64,000 nucleotides of DNA from Pseudomonas siliginis (lineage in GTDB: Bacteria > Pseudomonadota > Gammaproteobacteria > Pseudomonadales > Pseudomonadaceae): NCBI RefSeq assembly GCF_019145195.1, contig NZ_JAHSTW010000006.1:1-64000 (forward strand). Direction: 5' to 3'. Every line of letters starts with the position of its first letter. Position 1 is the stretch's first letter. A program made the position numbers and the translations under genes. A model generated the notes under the pieces. The model had not been told where the DNA came from. It worked only from the letters and a program-made list of their open reading frames with translations, and did not search any database. Of the stretch, positions 1 through 9,756 are shown in pieces.

Positions 1-496
1 ACAGCGTCATGACGAAATCGAGGTAACTGGCGATGTCGGTCATCATTTCCACGCCGGCCGGGGTGGCAGCGGCGAAGAATTTGAAGATCAACGGAAAGAC
101 GAAGTAATAGGCGAACGCCATGCCGATGTAGAAGAGCAGGATGCTGGAGATCAGCAACGGCACCGCGACGCGTTTTTCATGCTTGTACAGGCCTGGCGCG
201 ATAAAGCCCCAGATCTGATGCAGGATCACCGGAATCGCGAGGAATAGCGAAACCATCATCGTCAGTTTCAGCGGCGTCAGGAACGGCGACGACACGTCTG
301 TGGCGATCATCGTCGCGCCGACCGGCAGGTACTGGCGCAGCGGCGTCGAGACGAAGGTGTAGATCTGCTGGGTAAACGCGAACAGCCCGGCAAAAATAAT
401 GAAGATCGCCGCCACGCAACGCAGCAGGCGGGTGCGCAACTCGGTGAGGTGCGATACCAGCGGCATGTGCTGGTCGTTTTCCGGAAGATCGCTCAT
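1..496 (-). CDS. tatC: Sec-independent translocase subunit TatC (partial, C-terminus beyond window)
   Basis: Polytopic inner-membrane core of the twin-arginine translocase, which recognises RR signal peptides together with TatB and moves folded proteins to the periplasm. The first 165 residues are visible. They begin [21 protein letters not shown], with the family's N-terminal HLTELR element followed by hydrophobic segments. The ATG at 494-496 overlaps the tatB stop by 4 nt, which implies translational coupling. The frame stays open to base 1, so the gene is cut by the window edge rather than broken. Confidence 0.95.
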   Translation of the reverse strand, partial: MSDLPENDQHMPLVSHLTELRTRLLRCVAAIFIIFAGLFAFTQQIYTFVSTPLRQYLPVGATMIATDVSSPFLTPLKLTMMVSLFLAIPVILHQIWGFIAPGLYKHEKRVAVPLLISSILLFYIGMAFAYYFVFPLIFKFFAAATPAGVEMMTDIASYLDFVMTL

Positions 497-924
497 GGGG
501 CTCGCGGCGGCAAAGTGGTGTCGTGAGGCGCAGGTGTGATCGGCGCGGTATTCGAGGCTACGTGTTCAACCGACGTTTCTGCGGGAGCGGATTGTGTCGG
601 CGCGACAACAGGCGCAGGCGCCGTCGGCGCATGAATCGTCGGCTCAGCGGGCGGCTGCGCCGGCGACGGCTCCTGCTGGTTCGGATTGAAGATCTTCCGC
701 GCCTCTTGCTCCAGCGACAGAATATGTTCGTTGTGCAGTTGCCGACGGATCTCGTCGGCACCGATTTCACGTTCAACTTCCTGTTTGATCGCGTTGAAGC
801 TGCGCTTCAGGCGGCCGACCCACAGACCGGCGGTGCGCGCCGCGCCCGGCAGACGCTCGGGGCCGAGCACCAGCAGGGCGACGAGGCCGACGAGCAGCAG
901 TTCAGAGAAGCTGATACCAAACAT
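493..924 (-). CDS. tatB: Sec-independent translocase subunit TatB
   Basis: TatB forms the substrate-receptor complex with TatC. The 143-residue product starts [20 protein letters not shown], the typical single N-terminal membrane helix with a conserved Glu near residue 8. The hinge motif [11 protein letters not shown] and an amphipathic helix follow. The C-terminal half (about 85-143) is a Pro/Ala-rich low-complexity tail, as often seen in pseudomonads. It lies 10 nt after tatA and overlaps tatC, so tatABC is one operon. Confidence 0.96.
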   Translation of the reverse strand: MFGISFSELLLVGLVALLVLGPERLPGAARTAGLWVGRLKRSFNAIKQEVEREIGADEIRRQLHNEHILSLEQEARKIFNPNQQEPSPAQPPAEPTIHAPTAPAPVVAPTQSAPAETSVEHVASNTAPITPAPHDTTLPPRAP

Positions 925-934
925 TAGTCAGTGC

Positions 935-1216
935 TCACACGTCTTTGCGGATCGGCTCTTCGACTTTCTGCGCCTGCACGTCGATGGTGTGCGGCGGGTT
1001 GGCCTGAGCGGTGGTTTGCGGCTGCACCGGTGGCACAGGCTGGGCCGGCGGGGTCACGCTCGGCTCGGCCGGTTTTTCGTCGTCGTTCATGGCTTTGCGA
1101 AAGCCCTTGATTGATTCGCCAACGTCGGTGCCGAGGTTTTTCAGTTTCTTGGTACCGAATACCAGCACCACGACAATCAGAATGACGACCCAGTGTTTCC
1201 AGTCAAAAATGCCCAT
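935..1216 (-). CDS. tatA: Sec-independent translocase subunit TatA
   Basis: Pore-forming subunit of the Tat pathway, 93 residues. It begins [20 protein letters not shown], followed by the FGTKKL hinge and an amphipathic helix ([15 protein letters not shown]). The C-terminus is acidic and Pro/Gln-rich. The frame stays open 30 codons upstream, but the ATG at 1214-1216 matches the family N-terminus and has an AGAGG-type ribosome site, so the longer form is rejected. First gene of tatABC. Confidence 0.96.
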   Translation of the reverse strand: MGIFDWKHWVVILIVVVLVFGTKKLKNLGTDVGESIKGFRKAMNDDEKPAEPSVTPPAQPVPPVQPQTTAQANPPHTIDVQAQKVEEPIRKDV

Positions 1217-1241
1217 GTGGCGATTCCTCTCTAAAAGTTGT

Positions 1242-1574
1242 TCAGGCGGACGGACGCGAGGCTTTCTCGACGTGTCCGGACAGGCCGAAGCGACGGTCCA
1301 GTTCATCCAGCACGGCCTGCGGATGCTGCCCCAGTTGGGCGAGCATGACCATGCTGTGGAACCACAGGTCGGCGGTCTCGTAGATCACATCACTGCAATC
1401 GCCGCTGATGGCGGCATCCTTGGCGGCAATAATGGTTTCGACCGACTCTTCGCCGACTTTCTCCAGAATCTTGTTCAGCCCCTTGTGATACAGGCTGGCG
1501 ACATACGAACTGTCGGCGGCTGCGCCTTTGCGCTCTTCAAGTACCTGAGCGAGGCGGGTCAGGGTGTCACTCAT
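1242..1574 (-). CDS. hisE: Phosphoribosyl-ATP diphosphatase HisE
   Basis: Second step of histidine biosynthesis: hydrolyses phosphoribosyl-ATP to phosphoribosyl-AMP and pyrophosphate. The 110-residue protein has the all-alpha MazG-like fold signature [16 protein letters not shown] around residues 38-53, with metal-binding acidic residues. It overlaps the upstream hisI by 8 nt. In pseudomonads hisI and hisE are separate genes next to tatABC, as here, and not fused as in enteric bacteria. Confidence 0.96.
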   Translation of the reverse strand: MSDTLTRLAQVLEERKGAAADSSYVASLYHKGLNKILEKVGEESVETIIAAKDAAISGDCSDVIYETADLWFHSMVMLAQLGQHPQAVLDELDRRFGLSGHVEKASRPSA

Positions 1575-1968
1575 GTGTGTGTCCTGCGGAATAGATAGCG
1601 TGCGGGTCTTTCAGCACCGGGTCGACCGTTTTCCAGTCGCCGTTTTCGAAGACCCGGTAAAAGCAGCTTTGACGGCCGGTGTGGCAGGCGATGTCGCCGA
1701 TCTGTTCAACCATCAGGATGATCACGTCGGCGTCACAGTCCAGGCGCATTTCATGCAGGGTCTGCACATGGCCGGACTCTTCGCCCTTGCGCCACAGCTT
1801 GCCACGGGAACGTGACCAGTAGATTGCACGATTCTCCGCAGCGGTCAGTTCGAGCGCTTCGCGGTTCATCCAGGCCATCATCAATACGCGCCCGGTCTTG
1901 TGATCCTGGGCAATCGCCGGCACCAGGCCGTCAGCGTCCCACTTGATCTCGTCCAGCCAGTTTTTCAT
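1567..1968 (-). CDS. hisI: Phosphoribosyl-AMP cyclohydrolase HisI
   Basis: Third step of histidine biosynthesis: opens the purine ring of phosphoribosyl-AMP. 133 residues starting [11 protein letters not shown]. The family motifs [13 protein letters not shown] and the metal-binding region [17 protein letters not shown]...[12 protein letters not shown] are present. The frame is open 27 codons upstream through the preceding repeat-like sequence. The ATG at 1966-1968 is chosen because it gives the usual family N-terminus. Confidence 0.95.
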   Translation of the reverse strand: MKNWLDEIKWDADGLVPAIAQDHKTGRVLMMAWMNREALELTAAENRAIYWSRSRGKLWRKGEESGHVQTLHEMRLDCDADVIILMVEQIGDIACHTGRQSCFYRVFENGDWKTVDPVLKDPHAIYSAGHTHE

Positions 1969-1989
1969 CGTCAAATCTCGAAAAGCAGC

Positions 1990-2081
1990 AGCAAGCCATG
2001 AGCTTCGAGCTGCAAGTAAACGCACGTTGCGGCGTGCCTGTAGCGTCAAGCTTGAAGCTGGCAGCTTATAACTTGCAGCTG
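1990..2081. repeat. AGCTTG/GCTGCAAG-type intergenic hairpin repeat
   Basis: The gap between ubiB and hisI is made of AGCTTG-like words. AGCTGCAAGT (2008-2017) and ACTTGCAGCT (2071-2080) form a perfect 10-bp inverted repeat. The same vocabulary recurs at 13149-13212 and 23167-23241. It is probably an intercistronic hairpin; whether it terminates or processes transcripts cannot be told from sequence. Confidence 0.6.
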
Positions 2082-2088
2082 ATTCGTG

Positions 2089-3693
2089 CTATCGGCGAAC
2101 GACCAGATACAAACCGACCGCGATCATGATTCCGGCGGGCCAGTGCGCCCACTCGGTCAACGGACCACCCGCAGCGAGGATCGCGCCGCCGGCCAGATGC
2201 GCGCAGCCGAGCAGGCGCAGGAACCAATCGTCCTTGCGTTTGCGCCACGGCGGCGGCGGGTCTTTGGCGTGGGGTTGCGACATGCGTTCGAGCAGATCGC
2301 GGGCCATGTTCGACAGGTGCGGAATCTGCTCCAGCTGGCTCTGCACGTTGCCCAGCACGGCTTTCGGGCTGACGCGTTCGCGCATCCAGCGCTCGAGAAA
2401 CGGCTGCGCGGTGTTCCACAGATCCAGGTCCGGATACAACTGACGACCGAGGCCTTCGATGTTCAGCAAAGTTTTCTGCAACAGCACCAGTTGCGGCTGC
2501 ACTTCCATGTTGAAACGGCGAGCGGTCTGGAACAGGCGCATCAGCACCTGGCCAAATGAAATATCTTTTAACGGTTTTTCGAAGATCGGTTCGCACACCG
2601 TACGAATCGCCGCTTCGAATTCGTTGAGTTTGGTTTCCGCCGGCACCCAGCCCGAATCGATGTGCAACTGCGCCACACGGCGGTAGTCACGCTTGAAGAA
2701 AGCGAACAGGTTGCGAGCCAGATAATCCTGGTCTTCCGGGGTCAGGCTGCCGACGATGCCGCAGTCGATCGCGATGTATTGCGGGCTCCACGGATTGACG
2801 GTGCTGACGAAAATGTTGCCCGGGTGCATGTCGGCGTGGAAGAAGCTGTCGCGGAACACTTGAGTGAAGAAGATCTCCACGCCACGCTCGGCGAGCATTT
2901 TCATGTCGGTGCGCTGGTCGGCGAGGGTCGCCAGGTCGGTGACCTGAATGCCGTAGATGCGCTCCATCACCAGCACTTTCGGCCGGCACCAGTCCCAATA
3001 GACTTGCGGTACATAAAGCAACTGCGAGCCTTCGAAGTTGCGGCGCAACTGGCTGGCGTTGGCCGCCTCGCGCAACAGATCGAGCTCGTCGTAAATGGTC
3101 TTTTCGTAATCCTGCACCACGTCGACCGGGTGCAGCAGGCGCGCGTCAGCGGAGAATTTTTCCGCCGCGCGGGCGAGGATGAACAGCCATGCCAGATCCT
3201 GCGCGATGATCGGTTTCAGGCCCGGGCGAATCACCTTGACCACGACTTCTTCGCCGCTTTTGAGCTGCGCCGCATGCACCTGCGCTACCGATGCCGAGGC
3301 CAGCGGGGCAACGTCGAAACGGCTGAACACTTCGCTGATTTTCTTGCCCAGCTGTTCTTCGATCAGCTTGATCGACACTTGCGAATCGAACGGCGGCACG
3401 CGGTCCTGCAGCAGCATCAGCTCATCGGCGATGTCTTCCGGCAACAGGTCGCGGCGGGTCGAAAGAATCTGCCCGAACTTGATGAAGATCGGCCCCAGAT
3501 CCTGCAACGCCAGACGCAAGCGCGCACCACGATTGAGTTCCAGCGGCTTGCGCGGCAGCCAGCGCCACGGCAGCAAAAAGCGCACGGCCAGAAGGAACCA
3601 GGGCAGTGGCAGATCGAACAGCAGGTCATCGAGGCGGTAGCGGATCACGACGCGCTGGATGCGCAACAGACGGCGGACGGCAAGCAGCTTCAT
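2089..3693 (-). CDS. ubiB: Ubiquinone biosynthesis accessory protein kinase-like UbiB
   Basis: Atypical protein-kinase-like ATPase required for ubiquinone biosynthesis at the inner membrane. The 534-residue protein has the diagnostic KFGQ motif ([16 protein letters not shown]), an Ala-rich nucleotide loop ([13 protein letters not shown]), the catalytic-loop equivalent [11 protein letters not shown] and the metal motif IDCGIVGSL. Two hydrophobic helices close the C-terminus (about 490-532). Its start overlaps the ubiJ stop by 4 nt, so ubiE-ubiJ-ubiB is one coupled unit. Confidence 0.97.
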   Translation of the reverse strand: MKLLAVRRLLRIQRVVIRYRLDDLLFDLPLPWFLLAVRFLLPWRWLPRKPLELNRGARLRLALQDLGPIFIKFGQILSTRRDLLPEDIADELMLLQDRVPPFDSQVSIKLIEEQLGKKISEVFSRFDVAPLASASVAQVHAAQLKSGEEVVVKVIRPGLKPIIAQDLAWLFILARAAEKFSADARLLHPVDVVQDYEKTIYDELDLLREAANASQLRRNFEGSQLLYVPQVYWDWCRPKVLVMERIYGIQVTDLATLADQRTDMKMLAERGVEIFFTQVFRDSFFHADMHPGNIFVSTVNPWSPQYIAIDCGIVGSLTPEDQDYLARNLFAFFKRDYRRVAQLHIDSGWVPAETKLNEFEAAIRTVCEPIFEKPLKDISFGQVLMRLFQTARRFNMEVQPQLVLLQKTLLNIEGLGRQLYPDLDLWNTAQPFLERWMRERVSPKAVLGNVQSQLEQIPHLSNMARDLLERMSQPHAKDPPPPWRKRKDDWFLRLLGCAHLAGGAILAAGGPLTEWAHWPAGIMIAVGLYLVVRR

Positions 3694-4313
3694 GCGTTAT
3701 CGCTTGGGTCGAGGGATCGGGAAAGGCGCTCGAAACGCGCCTCGAGTCGTTCCAGATCAAGTTTGATCCGGTCCAGTTCGCTGAACCGCGCTTCCGCTTC
3801 GCGTTGCCCGACGAGGGTGCGCGATTCTTCAGCGAGGTATTCGGCAAGATTCTGGTTGAGGCTGGCAAATCCTTGTTGATACCAGCGCGCGCGGCTGCGC
3901 AGATGGCCGCCGAGCAATTGCGTGGCGACCGGCCCGAGCCAGCGCGAGAGTTCGTACTCCCAGTCCAGCTCAAGATCCTGAAGCACGCCGGCCAGCTCCA
4001 GCAACACACCGCTGTCGCCATCGAGCTCGACTTCCGGTGCATGCAGCACGGCGGTCTTGTCTTTGCTCAGGGCCAGTTTCACCAGGCTTGAAGCCGGAGC
4101 ACGCAACGTGCAATCGACATCCGCTGCCCACTGCGCAGCGAGCATCAGGCCTTCGTCGCTGGGCAGAATGAACAGTTGCAGCGCCGGGTTGCGGCAGTCG
4201 ACGGCAATCACCTTGCCGGTCAAATGCGCCAGGCGCGGCAGCGCCGTGCTGTCGAGACGCAGCACCCGGTTGAGGCCGAGTTCGACGCTGGCGAGCAGCC
4301 CGGTGAGCAACAT
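3690..4313 (-). CDS. ubiJ: Ubiquinone biosynthesis accessory factor UbiJ (SCP2 domain)
   Basis: Lipid-binding accessory protein that, with UbiK, organises the soluble Ubi complex and carries isoprenoid intermediates. 207 residues. The N-terminal half is an SCP2 sterol-carrier-like domain ([28 protein letters not shown]). The C-terminal third is a helical, coiled-coil-prone segment rich in Glu, Arg and Leu. Its ATG overlaps the ubiE stop by one base (TGATG), and its stop overlaps ubiB. Confidence 0.93.
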   Translation of the reverse strand: MLLTGLLASVELGLNRVLRLDSTALPRLAHLTGKVIAVDCRNPALQLFILPSDEGLMLAAQWAADVDCTLRAPASSLVKLALSKDKTAVLHAPEVELDGDSGVLLELAGVLQDLELDWEYELSRWLGPVATQLLGGHLRSRARWYQQGFASLNQNLAEYLAEESRTLVGQREAEARFSELDRIKLDLERLEARFERLSRSLDPSDNA

Positions 4314-5083
4314 CAGGGTTTGATGCCGCGGTGCAGGGCGACGATGCCTGCGGTCATGTTGTGATAGGTCACGCGGTCGAAACCGGCCTCGACCATCATC
4401 GACTTCAGGGTTTCCTGATTCGGGTGCATGCGGATCGATTCGGCCAGGTAGCGATAGCTTTCCGAGTCATTGGTGATCAGCTTGCCCATCAGCGGCATGA
4501 AGGCGAACGAGTAGGCGTCGTAGGCTTTGGACATCAGCGCGTTGGTCGGCTTGGAGAATTCCAGCACCAGCAGGCGGCCGCCGGGCTTGAGCACGCGCAG
4601 CATCGAACGCAACGCGTCCTCTTTGTGCGTGACGTTGCGCAGGCCGAAGGCGATGGTCACGCAGTCGAAATGGTTGTCCGGGAACGGCAGTTTTTCCGCG
4701 TCGGCCTGGACGAATTCGACGTTGCCGGCAACGCCCAGATCGAGCAGACGATCACGGCCGACCTTGAGCATCGACTCGTTGATGTCGGCCAGCACGACCT
4801 GGCCGGTCGGGCCGACGAGGTTCGAGAACTTGCGGGTCAGGTCGCCGGTGCCACCAGCGATGTCGAGTACGCGGTTGCCGCTGCGCACGCCGGAAAGCTC
4901 GATCGCGAAACGCTTCCACAGACGGTGCATGCCGCCCGACAGAAGGTCGTTCATGAGGTCGTATTTAGCGGCTACGGAATGGAAAACCTCAGCGACTTTT
5001 TCCGCTTTCTGGCTTTCCGGAACGTTTTTGAAGCCGAAGTGAGTGGTGGGTTCGGCATCGCTGCCTTTGCGCTGATCAGTCAT
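4313..5083 (-). CDS. ubiE: Demethylmenaquinone/2-methoxy-6-polyprenyl-1,4-benzoquinol C-methyltransferase UbiE
   Basis: SAM-dependent C-methyltransferase of ubiquinone (and menaquinone) synthesis. 256 residues from the ATG at 5081-5083 ([18 protein letters not shown]). The SAM loop [14 protein letters not shown] and the family signatures [21 protein letters not shown] and [16 protein letters not shown] are present. The frame is open 47 codons further upstream, but that part lacks family character. First gene of ubiEJB and divergent from the small PHA-system gene at 5238. Confidence 0.97.
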   Translation of the reverse strand: MTDQRKGSDAEPTTHFGFKNVPESQKAEKVAEVFHSVAAKYDLMNDLLSGGMHRLWKRFAIELSGVRSGNRVLDIAGGTGDLTRKFSNLVGPTGQVVLADINESMLKVGRDRLLDLGVAGNVEFVQADAEKLPFPDNHFDCVTIAFGLRNVTHKEDALRSMLRVLKPGGRLLVLEFSKPTNALMSKAYDAYSFAFMPLMGKLITNDSESYRYLAESIRMHPNQETLKSMMVEAGFDRVTYHNMTAGIVALHRGIKP

Positions 5084-5237
5084 ATCGCTGTCACCAAAAG
5101 AGAATGCGCGACATTCTAATCCCCAAGCCATGCTTTGTCTTGGAATGGCTAAAGGTAAGATGGGCAACCTTCGGGACGATTTGCCGCAGATGCGGTCAAG
5201 ATTCAACGTCAGCCATTCAATCATCAGGAGTCATTCC

Positions 5238-5513
5238 ATGGCCAAAATCAGTGTTGAGCGCGCCCACACCCTGGGTAAGGAAGCCGCCCGCGAAAAGGCC
5301 GACAAACTGGCCAAAAAGCTCAACGAACAATACGGCCTGGAGCCGCAGTGGTCGGGCGACACCCTGAACCTCAAGCGCTCCGGCGTGAAAGGCGAAGTGC
5401 ATGTGGCGGACGATTCGATCAGGGTCGACGTCGAACTGGGCCTGATGATGTCGGCCATGAGCGGCATGATCAAAGCCGAGATCGAGAAAGCCCTCGACAA
5501 AGCCCTGGCCTGA
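5238..5513 (+). CDS. Polyhydroxyalkanoic acid system family protein
   Basis: Small 91-residue protein beginning MAKISVERAHTLGKEAAREK. It resembles the short family often encoded beside PHA genes. The N-terminus is Lys/Ala/Glu-rich and helical, followed by a beta-like segment (LNLKRSGVKGEVHVADDSIRVDVEL) and a helical end. The ATG at 5238 has AGGAG at 5226-5230. The frame is open upstream to 5130, but no ribosome site supports that. Its role at PHA granules is inferred only from the family name and its position before phaI-phaF. Confidence 0.8.
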   Translation: MAKISVERAHTLGKEAAREKADKLAKKLNEQYGLEPQWSGDTLNLKRSGVKGEVHVADDSIRVDVELGLMMSAMSGMIKAEIEKALDKALA

Positions 5514-5536
5514 TTTCCAGATTGAAATCCAGTCCC

Positions 5537-5628
5537 CTGTGGGAGCGAGCCTGCTCGCGAAAGCGGTGTATCAGTTGACTGAAATGTTGGCTGATATGAC
5601 GCATTCGCGAGCAGGCTCGCTCCCACAT
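5537..5628. repeat. REP doublet, family 1 (copy 1)
   Basis: Two inverted copies of the core GTGGGAGCGAGCCTGCTCGC face each other across about 40 nt. This is the usual pseudomonad REPIN architecture, sitting between the small PHA-system gene and phaI. The arms can pair into one long hairpin. Confidence 0.95.
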
Positions 5629-5744
5629 TTGTTTTGTGATGCTCCCGCTGGTTAGGGTGCCCTTTCTAATTTTTCTCCCTACTTTGTGCCTGAGCCCGAC
5701 ACTCGTCCGGCAGTTCCTCAAACCTTCTGCGCGTGAGGTGCACC

Positions 5745-6167
5745 ATGGCCAAAGTCATTTTGAAGAAAAAAATCGACGCTCCGACTTCCACTCTGAGCGA
5801 CGTCAAATCCTATGCCCGCAAGATCTGGCTGGCAGGCCTGGGCGCCTACACCAAGGTCGGCCAAGAGGGCAGCGAGTACTTTCAAGAACTCGTAGCCGCC
5901 GGTCAAACTGTTGAAAAGAAAGGCAAAAAAGCCGTCAGCGAAAAACTCCATGCGGCCAACGCCGAGATCGATGACGCGGCCACTCAGGTCAGCTCGTTCA
6001 AGGGTCGCGTTGAAGTTCAGCTCGACAAGGTCGAGAAGGCCTTCGACAACCGTGTGGCCAGCGCCTTGAATCGGATCGGCATTCCGTCTAAACATGACGT
6101 TGAGGCACTCTCTGCTAAGCTCGATGAGCTGACGGCATTGCTCGAACGCGTCGCGCGAAAATCTTAA
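5745..6167 (+). CDS. phaI: PHA granule-associated phasin PhaI
   Basis: Phasin that coats mcl-polyhydroxyalkanoate granules. 140 residues starting MAKVILKKKIDAPTST. The phasin core has the conserved YARKIWLAGLGAYTKVGQEGSEYF segment near residues 23-46 and a coiled-coil-prone C-terminal half. GAGGT precedes the ATG at 5745. PhaF at 6178 shares the same core (YSRKIWLAGLGVYSKI), so the two genes are paralogous. They are 10 nt apart and converge on phaC1ZC2D, the standard pseudomonad layout. Confidence 0.96.
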   Translation: MAKVILKKKIDAPTSTLSDVKSYARKIWLAGLGAYTKVGQEGSEYFQELVAAGQTVEKKGKKAVSEKLHAANAEIDDAATQVSSFKGRVEVQLDKVEKAFDNRVASALNRIGIPSKHDVEALSAKLDELTALLERVARKS

Positions 6168-6177
6168 GGAGAACGGG

Positions 6178-7083
6178 ATGGCTGGCAAAAAGAACACCGA
6201 TAAAGAAAGCAGCTCGTGGGTCGGGAAGGTCGAGTCCTACTCCCGCAAAATCTGGCTGGCTGGTTTAGGCGTGTACTCGAAGATCGACACTGACGGCAGC
6301 AAACTCTTCGATGCATTGGTCAAAGACGGCGAGAAAGCCGAGAAGCTCACCAAGACTGCCGTCGGCAAGAAAGTCGAGGACTCGACCTCCTCGGCCAAGT
6401 CGCGTATCAGCGGCGTGAAAGATCGCGCACTGGGCAAGTGGGACGAGCTGGAAGGGGCTTTCGACAAGCGCCTGAACAGCGCGATTTCGCGCCTGGGTGT
6501 GCCGAGCCGCAATGAGGTCAAGGCGCTCAACGCCAAGGTCGATACGCTGACAAAGCAGATCGAAAAACTCACCGGTCTGAAAGCGCAGCCTGTGGCGGCA
6601 AAAACCGCTGCGGCGAAACCTGCCAGTAAAACTGCAGCTGCCAAACCTGCGGCGAAAACCGCAGCCAAGCCACTGACCAAAGCGGCAGCAAAACCGGCTG
6701 CGAAAGCTGCGACCAAAACTGCGGCCGCCAAGCCCGCGGCCAAAGCGGCAGCCAAACCGGTTGCCGCCAAGGCCGCTGCCAAACCGGCAACCAAAGCGGC
6801 AGCAAAACCTGCGGCTAAAGCTGCAGCGAAACCAGCGGCCAAGCCAGCAGCGAAAACTGCTGCCGCCAAACCCGCTGCGAAGCCTGCGGCCAAACCGGCT
6901 GCGGCGAAAAAGCCAGCAGTGAAAAAACCGGCCGCGCCGAAAGCCGCTGCGCCGAAACCGGCTGAGGCGCCATCGACTGCGCCAACAGCTCTGGCCAACG
7001 CGGCAAACTCCGCTGCGGCACCCACGGCAGCAGCTACTCCGACTGCGGCATCGACACCGTCGACGCCATCCAGTCAGTCCTGA
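6178..7083 (+). CDS. phaF: PHA granule phasin and histone-H1-like DNA-binding protein PhaF
   Basis: Two-part protein of 301 residues. Residues 1 to about 135 are a phasin domain that binds PHA granules. From about 138 to 275 runs a highly basic Ala-Lys-Pro tail (repeats of the AAKPAAK type) like that of histone H1, which in P. putida binds DNA and helps segregate granules. The last 30 residues are Ala/Thr/Ser/Pro-rich without Lys. AAGGAG precedes the ATG. A rho-independent terminator follows 16 nt after the stop. Confidence 0.96.
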   Translation: MAGKKNTDKESSSWVGKVESYSRKIWLAGLGVYSKIDTDGSKLFDALVKDGEKAEKLTKTAVGKKVEDSTSSAKSRISGVKDRALGKWDELEGAFDKRLNSAISRLGVPSRNEVKALNAKVDTLTKQIEKLTGLKAQPVAAKTAAAKPASKTAAAKPAAKTAAKPLTKAAAKPAAKAATKTAAAKPAAKAAAKPVAAKAAAKPATKAAAKPAAKAAAKPAAKPAAKTAAAKPAAKPAAKPAAAKKPAVKKPAAPKAAAPKPAEAPSTAPTALANAANSAAAPTAAATPTAASTPSTPSSQS

Positions 7084-7099
7084 TTTCAGGGCAAATCAA

Positions 7100-7131
7100 A
7101 AACGCCCGGCCTGTGAAGGTCGGGCGTTTTT
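7100..7131 (+). terminator. Rho-independent terminator of phaIF
   Basis: ACGCCCGGCC, a 6-nt loop, and GGTCGGGCGT form a stable stem followed by TTTTTG, directly downstream of phaF. Confidence 0.9.
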
Positions 7132-7163
7132 GTTTGTGGAGATTATCTCGATCACTGCAAGCC

Positions 7164-7254
7164 CTGTGGGAGCGAGCCTGCTCGCGAAAGCGGTGGATCA
7201 GTTGCACAGGCATCAGCTGAAAGTGTGCATTCGCGAGCAGGCTCGCTCCCACAT
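7164..7254. repeat. REP doublet, family 1 (copy 2)
   Basis: Facing inverted pair of the GTGGGAGCGAGCCTGCTCGC core, located between the convergent ends of phaF and phaD. Confidence 0.95.
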
Positions 7255-7282
7255 TGGATTGTGAGTAGGCGCAGCGCTCGGG

Positions 7283-7903
7283 TCAGTCGTGATCCTCAAG
7301 GTATTGCAAGGCCATCCGCTCTGTCGCCACCTTCACTGGCGGCAGCAAATGCGGCGCCACCAGCATCATGATCTGATAAACCACCAACCGAACCTCTCCC
7401 TCACGATCAAGAATCCGCTGGTAATCCAGCGAGAACAGCAACGTCATGGTCACCTGCTCCACCAGTTGCCCCAATGCCTGGGTATCGCTGACCAGTTGCC
7501 CCGAAGCCTTCAATCGCGCCAGCAACGACGCCAGCGTCCGCTTCAGCGCATTGAGCAGATTGCGAATCCCCTTGGCCAGTTTCGGCAAGCGCCCGGCGAG
7601 GTTCGACAGGTCCTGGAACAGGAACCGGTATTGCGCCAGGCGCTCGACGATCAAATGCAGAAACAGCCAGTAATCCTCCGGCGCCAGTTCAACGTCCGGC
7701 GGTGGGTCGAGCAGGGGCGCGAGCTCGTGCTGGAAGCGTTCGAACAGGCCGAGAATCAGCGGTTCCTTGCCGTGGAAGTGGTAGTAGAGATTGCCCGGGC
7801 TGATCCCCATTTCGTTGGCCACCTCCATGGTGGAAACGTTCGGTTCACCCTTTTCGTTGAACAGTTGCAGCGCACATTCGAGGATCCGGTCGCGGGTTTT
7901 CAT
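7283..7903 (-). CDS. phaD: TetR-family PHA regulator PhaD
   Basis: TetR-like regulator, 206 residues, with an N-terminal helix-turn-helix (RILECALQLFNEKGEPNVSTMEVANEMGISPGNLYYHF). The helical effector domain is expected to sense a PHA or fatty-acid intermediate. In P. putida PhaD activates the phaC1 and phaI promoters. It is the last gene of phaC1-Z-C2-D and starts 30 nt after the phaC2 stop. Confidence 0.94.
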   Translation of the reverse strand: MKTRDRILECALQLFNEKGEPNVSTMEVANEMGISPGNLYYHFHGKEPLILGLFERFQHELAPLLDPPPDVELAPEDYWLFLHLIVERLAQYRFLFQDLSNLAGRLPKLAKGIRNLLNALKRTLASLLARLKASGQLVSDTQALGQLVEQVTMTLLFSLDYQRILDREGEVRLVVYQIMMLVAPHLLPPVKVATERMALQYLEDHD

Positions 7904-7933
7904 CCAGTCTTCTTAGAAAATTTCGGTTGAGCG

Positions 7934-9616
7934 TCAGCGCACATGCACATAGGTGCCAGGTGCTGCTTCCATCGGTGGATAGTTCGGATTGCCGAGGGTG
8001 GTGCGAGTCTCATTCAGGGCGCCGGAGCGCTGGGCGACCCATTCCAGCCACTGCGGCCACCAGCTGCCGTCGACGTGTCTGGCATCGTAGTACCAGGCAC
8101 GCGGGTCGCTGCTCAGTTTGGCGTTCTCGACGTAGGCAGCTTTCGGGTTGCTCGGCGGGTTGAGGATGCTCTGCACGTGGCCGCTGTTGGACAGCACGAA
8201 ACGTCGTTCGCCACCGAGCAGCAGGGTCGAACGATACACCGCGTCCCACGGCGTGATGTGGTCGTTCATGCCGGCGACGCTGAAGCTGTCGACATTGACC
8301 TTCTGCAGGTCGATCGGCGTACCGCACACCTCGAGACCGCCCGCGTGGATCAGCGGGTTGTGCTTGAAGAAGTCCAGCAGATCGCCGTGCAGCGCCGCCG
8401 GCAGGCGCGTGTTGTCGTTGTTCCAGTAGAGGATGTCGAAGGCTGGCGGCTCCTTGCCCAGCAAGTAGTTGTTGACGAAATAGCTCCAGATCAAATCGTT
8501 GGGGCGCATCCAGGCGAAGACCTTGGCCATGTCGCGACCGTCGAGCACGCCTCGCTGGTACGAGCGACGCTTGGCCGCTTCCAGTGTTTGTTCATCGGCA
8601 AACAACGTCGCCGGAGTTTCGATCTGGCTGTCGAGCAGACTGACCAGATAGGTCGCGCTGGCGACCCGGCGCAGTTGCCGTTTGGCCTGCAAATGCCCTT
8701 GCAGGGCGGCAATGGTCAGGCCGCCGGCGCAGGCGCCCATCAGGTTCACTTCGCGGGCGCCGGTAATCGCCCGGCAGATGTTCATCGCTTCTTCGACCGC
8801 TTCGACGTAACTCGACAGGCCCCACTCGCGATGGCGCACATCAGGGTTGCGCCAGCTGATCATGAAGGTCTGCAGGCTGTTTTTCAGGGCGTACTGGACG
8901 AAACTGTTCTGCGGGCTCAGATCGAAGATGTAGTACTTGTTGATTTGCGGCGGCACCACCAGCAAGGGCTTGGCGTACTGCTTTTCGCTCATCGATTTGT
9001 ACTGGATCAACTCGAACATTTCATTGCGAAACACCACAGCCCCAGTGGTGGTCGCTACGGTTTTGCCGACCTCGAACGCCTGCTTGGTCACTTGCCGTGG
9101 CAGGCCGTCGTTGTGCAACAGATCATCGAACAGATGGCTCAGGCCACGCACCAGACTCTGCCCGCCGGAATTGAACAGCTCCTTGACCGCCAGCGGATTG
9201 AGCAGGGTGTTGGAGGGCGCTACGGCGTCATTGAGCAGAGTGAAAGCGAAGTGCGCACGGGCACGATCTTCAGGGCTCATGTCGCCTTCATCGATCCAGC
9301 TTTTGACCTGTTTTTGCCAGGCCAGATACGCCTGCAGGCTGCGCCGGTAGAACGGGTTGAGGCTCCACGCCGGATCGGCGAAGCGGCTGTCTTGCGGATT
9401 GGTCGGGTGTAGGGTTTCGCCGAGCAGCACGCGGCCCAGCTGTCCGCCAAGCTTCAGCGCATGCTTTGCGCTGTGCAACGGATTGCGCAAGCCGTGGGCG
9501 GCGACGCTGCGCAGTGTCGACAGCAGATCCCTGCCACGCAGACCGGCGATCGCACTTTGGGCGTTGATAAACACGGCGGGGCTGGGCACCACGCCCGTCG
9601 CTGGTTTTTCGCGCAT
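7934..9616 (-). CDS. phaC2: Class II poly(3-hydroxyalkanoate) synthase PhaC2
   Basis: Polymerises (R)-3-hydroxyacyl-CoA of medium chain length into PHA. 560 residues. The lipase-like box GACAGG places the catalytic Cys at 296. The Asp in AGMNDHITPW and the His in NSGHVQSI complete the triad. Residues from about 70 onward (DSRFADPAWSLNPFYRRSLQAYLAW) closely parallel PhaC1 at 10827, so the two synthases are paralogues separated by phaZ, as in other mcl-PHA pseudomonads. Confidence 0.97.
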   Translation of the reverse strand: MREKPATGVVPSPAVFINAQSAIAGLRGRDLLSTLRSVAAHGLRNPLHSAKHALKLGGQLGRVLLGETLHPTNPQDSRFADPAWSLNPFYRRSLQAYLAWQKQVKSWIDEGDMSPEDRARAHFAFTLLNDAVAPSNTLLNPLAVKELFNSGGQSLVRGLSHLFDDLLHNDGLPRQVTKQAFEVGKTVATTTGAVVFRNEMFELIQYKSMSEKQYAKPLLVVPPQINKYYIFDLSPQNSFVQYALKNSLQTFMISWRNPDVRHREWGLSSYVEAVEEAMNICRAITGAREVNLMGACAGGLTIAALQGHLQAKRQLRRVASATYLVSLLDSQIETPATLFADEQTLEAAKRRSYQRGVLDGRDMAKVFAWMRPNDLIWSYFVNNYLLGKEPPAFDILYWNNDNTRLPAALHGDLLDFFKHNPLIHAGGLEVCGTPIDLQKVNVDSFSVAGMNDHITPWDAVYRSTLLLGGERRFVLSNSGHVQSILNPPSNPKAAYVENAKLSSDPRAWYYDARHVDGSWWPQWLEWVAQRSGALNETRTTLGNPNYPPMEAAPGTYVHVR

Positions 9617-9756
9617 GACTCAACACTCCTTCGTCTTCAGGGCAAAAACACACTCACCGAACCAGAACACCATAGACGCTGTTACCGGTTGCTGCCTGCG
9701 CGGCGTCCTGCCGCGCGCTTGATTTGGAAAGTGCTGCATAAAGCAGGCCGCCGCGA

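Noticed and set aside
6590..7010. Repetitive DNA that could suggest a CRISPR array or tandem satellite
   Set aside because: It is the in-frame Ala-Lys-Pro repeat of phaF, with no constant spacer length. The REP doublets likewise lack CRISPR repeat-spacer regularity.
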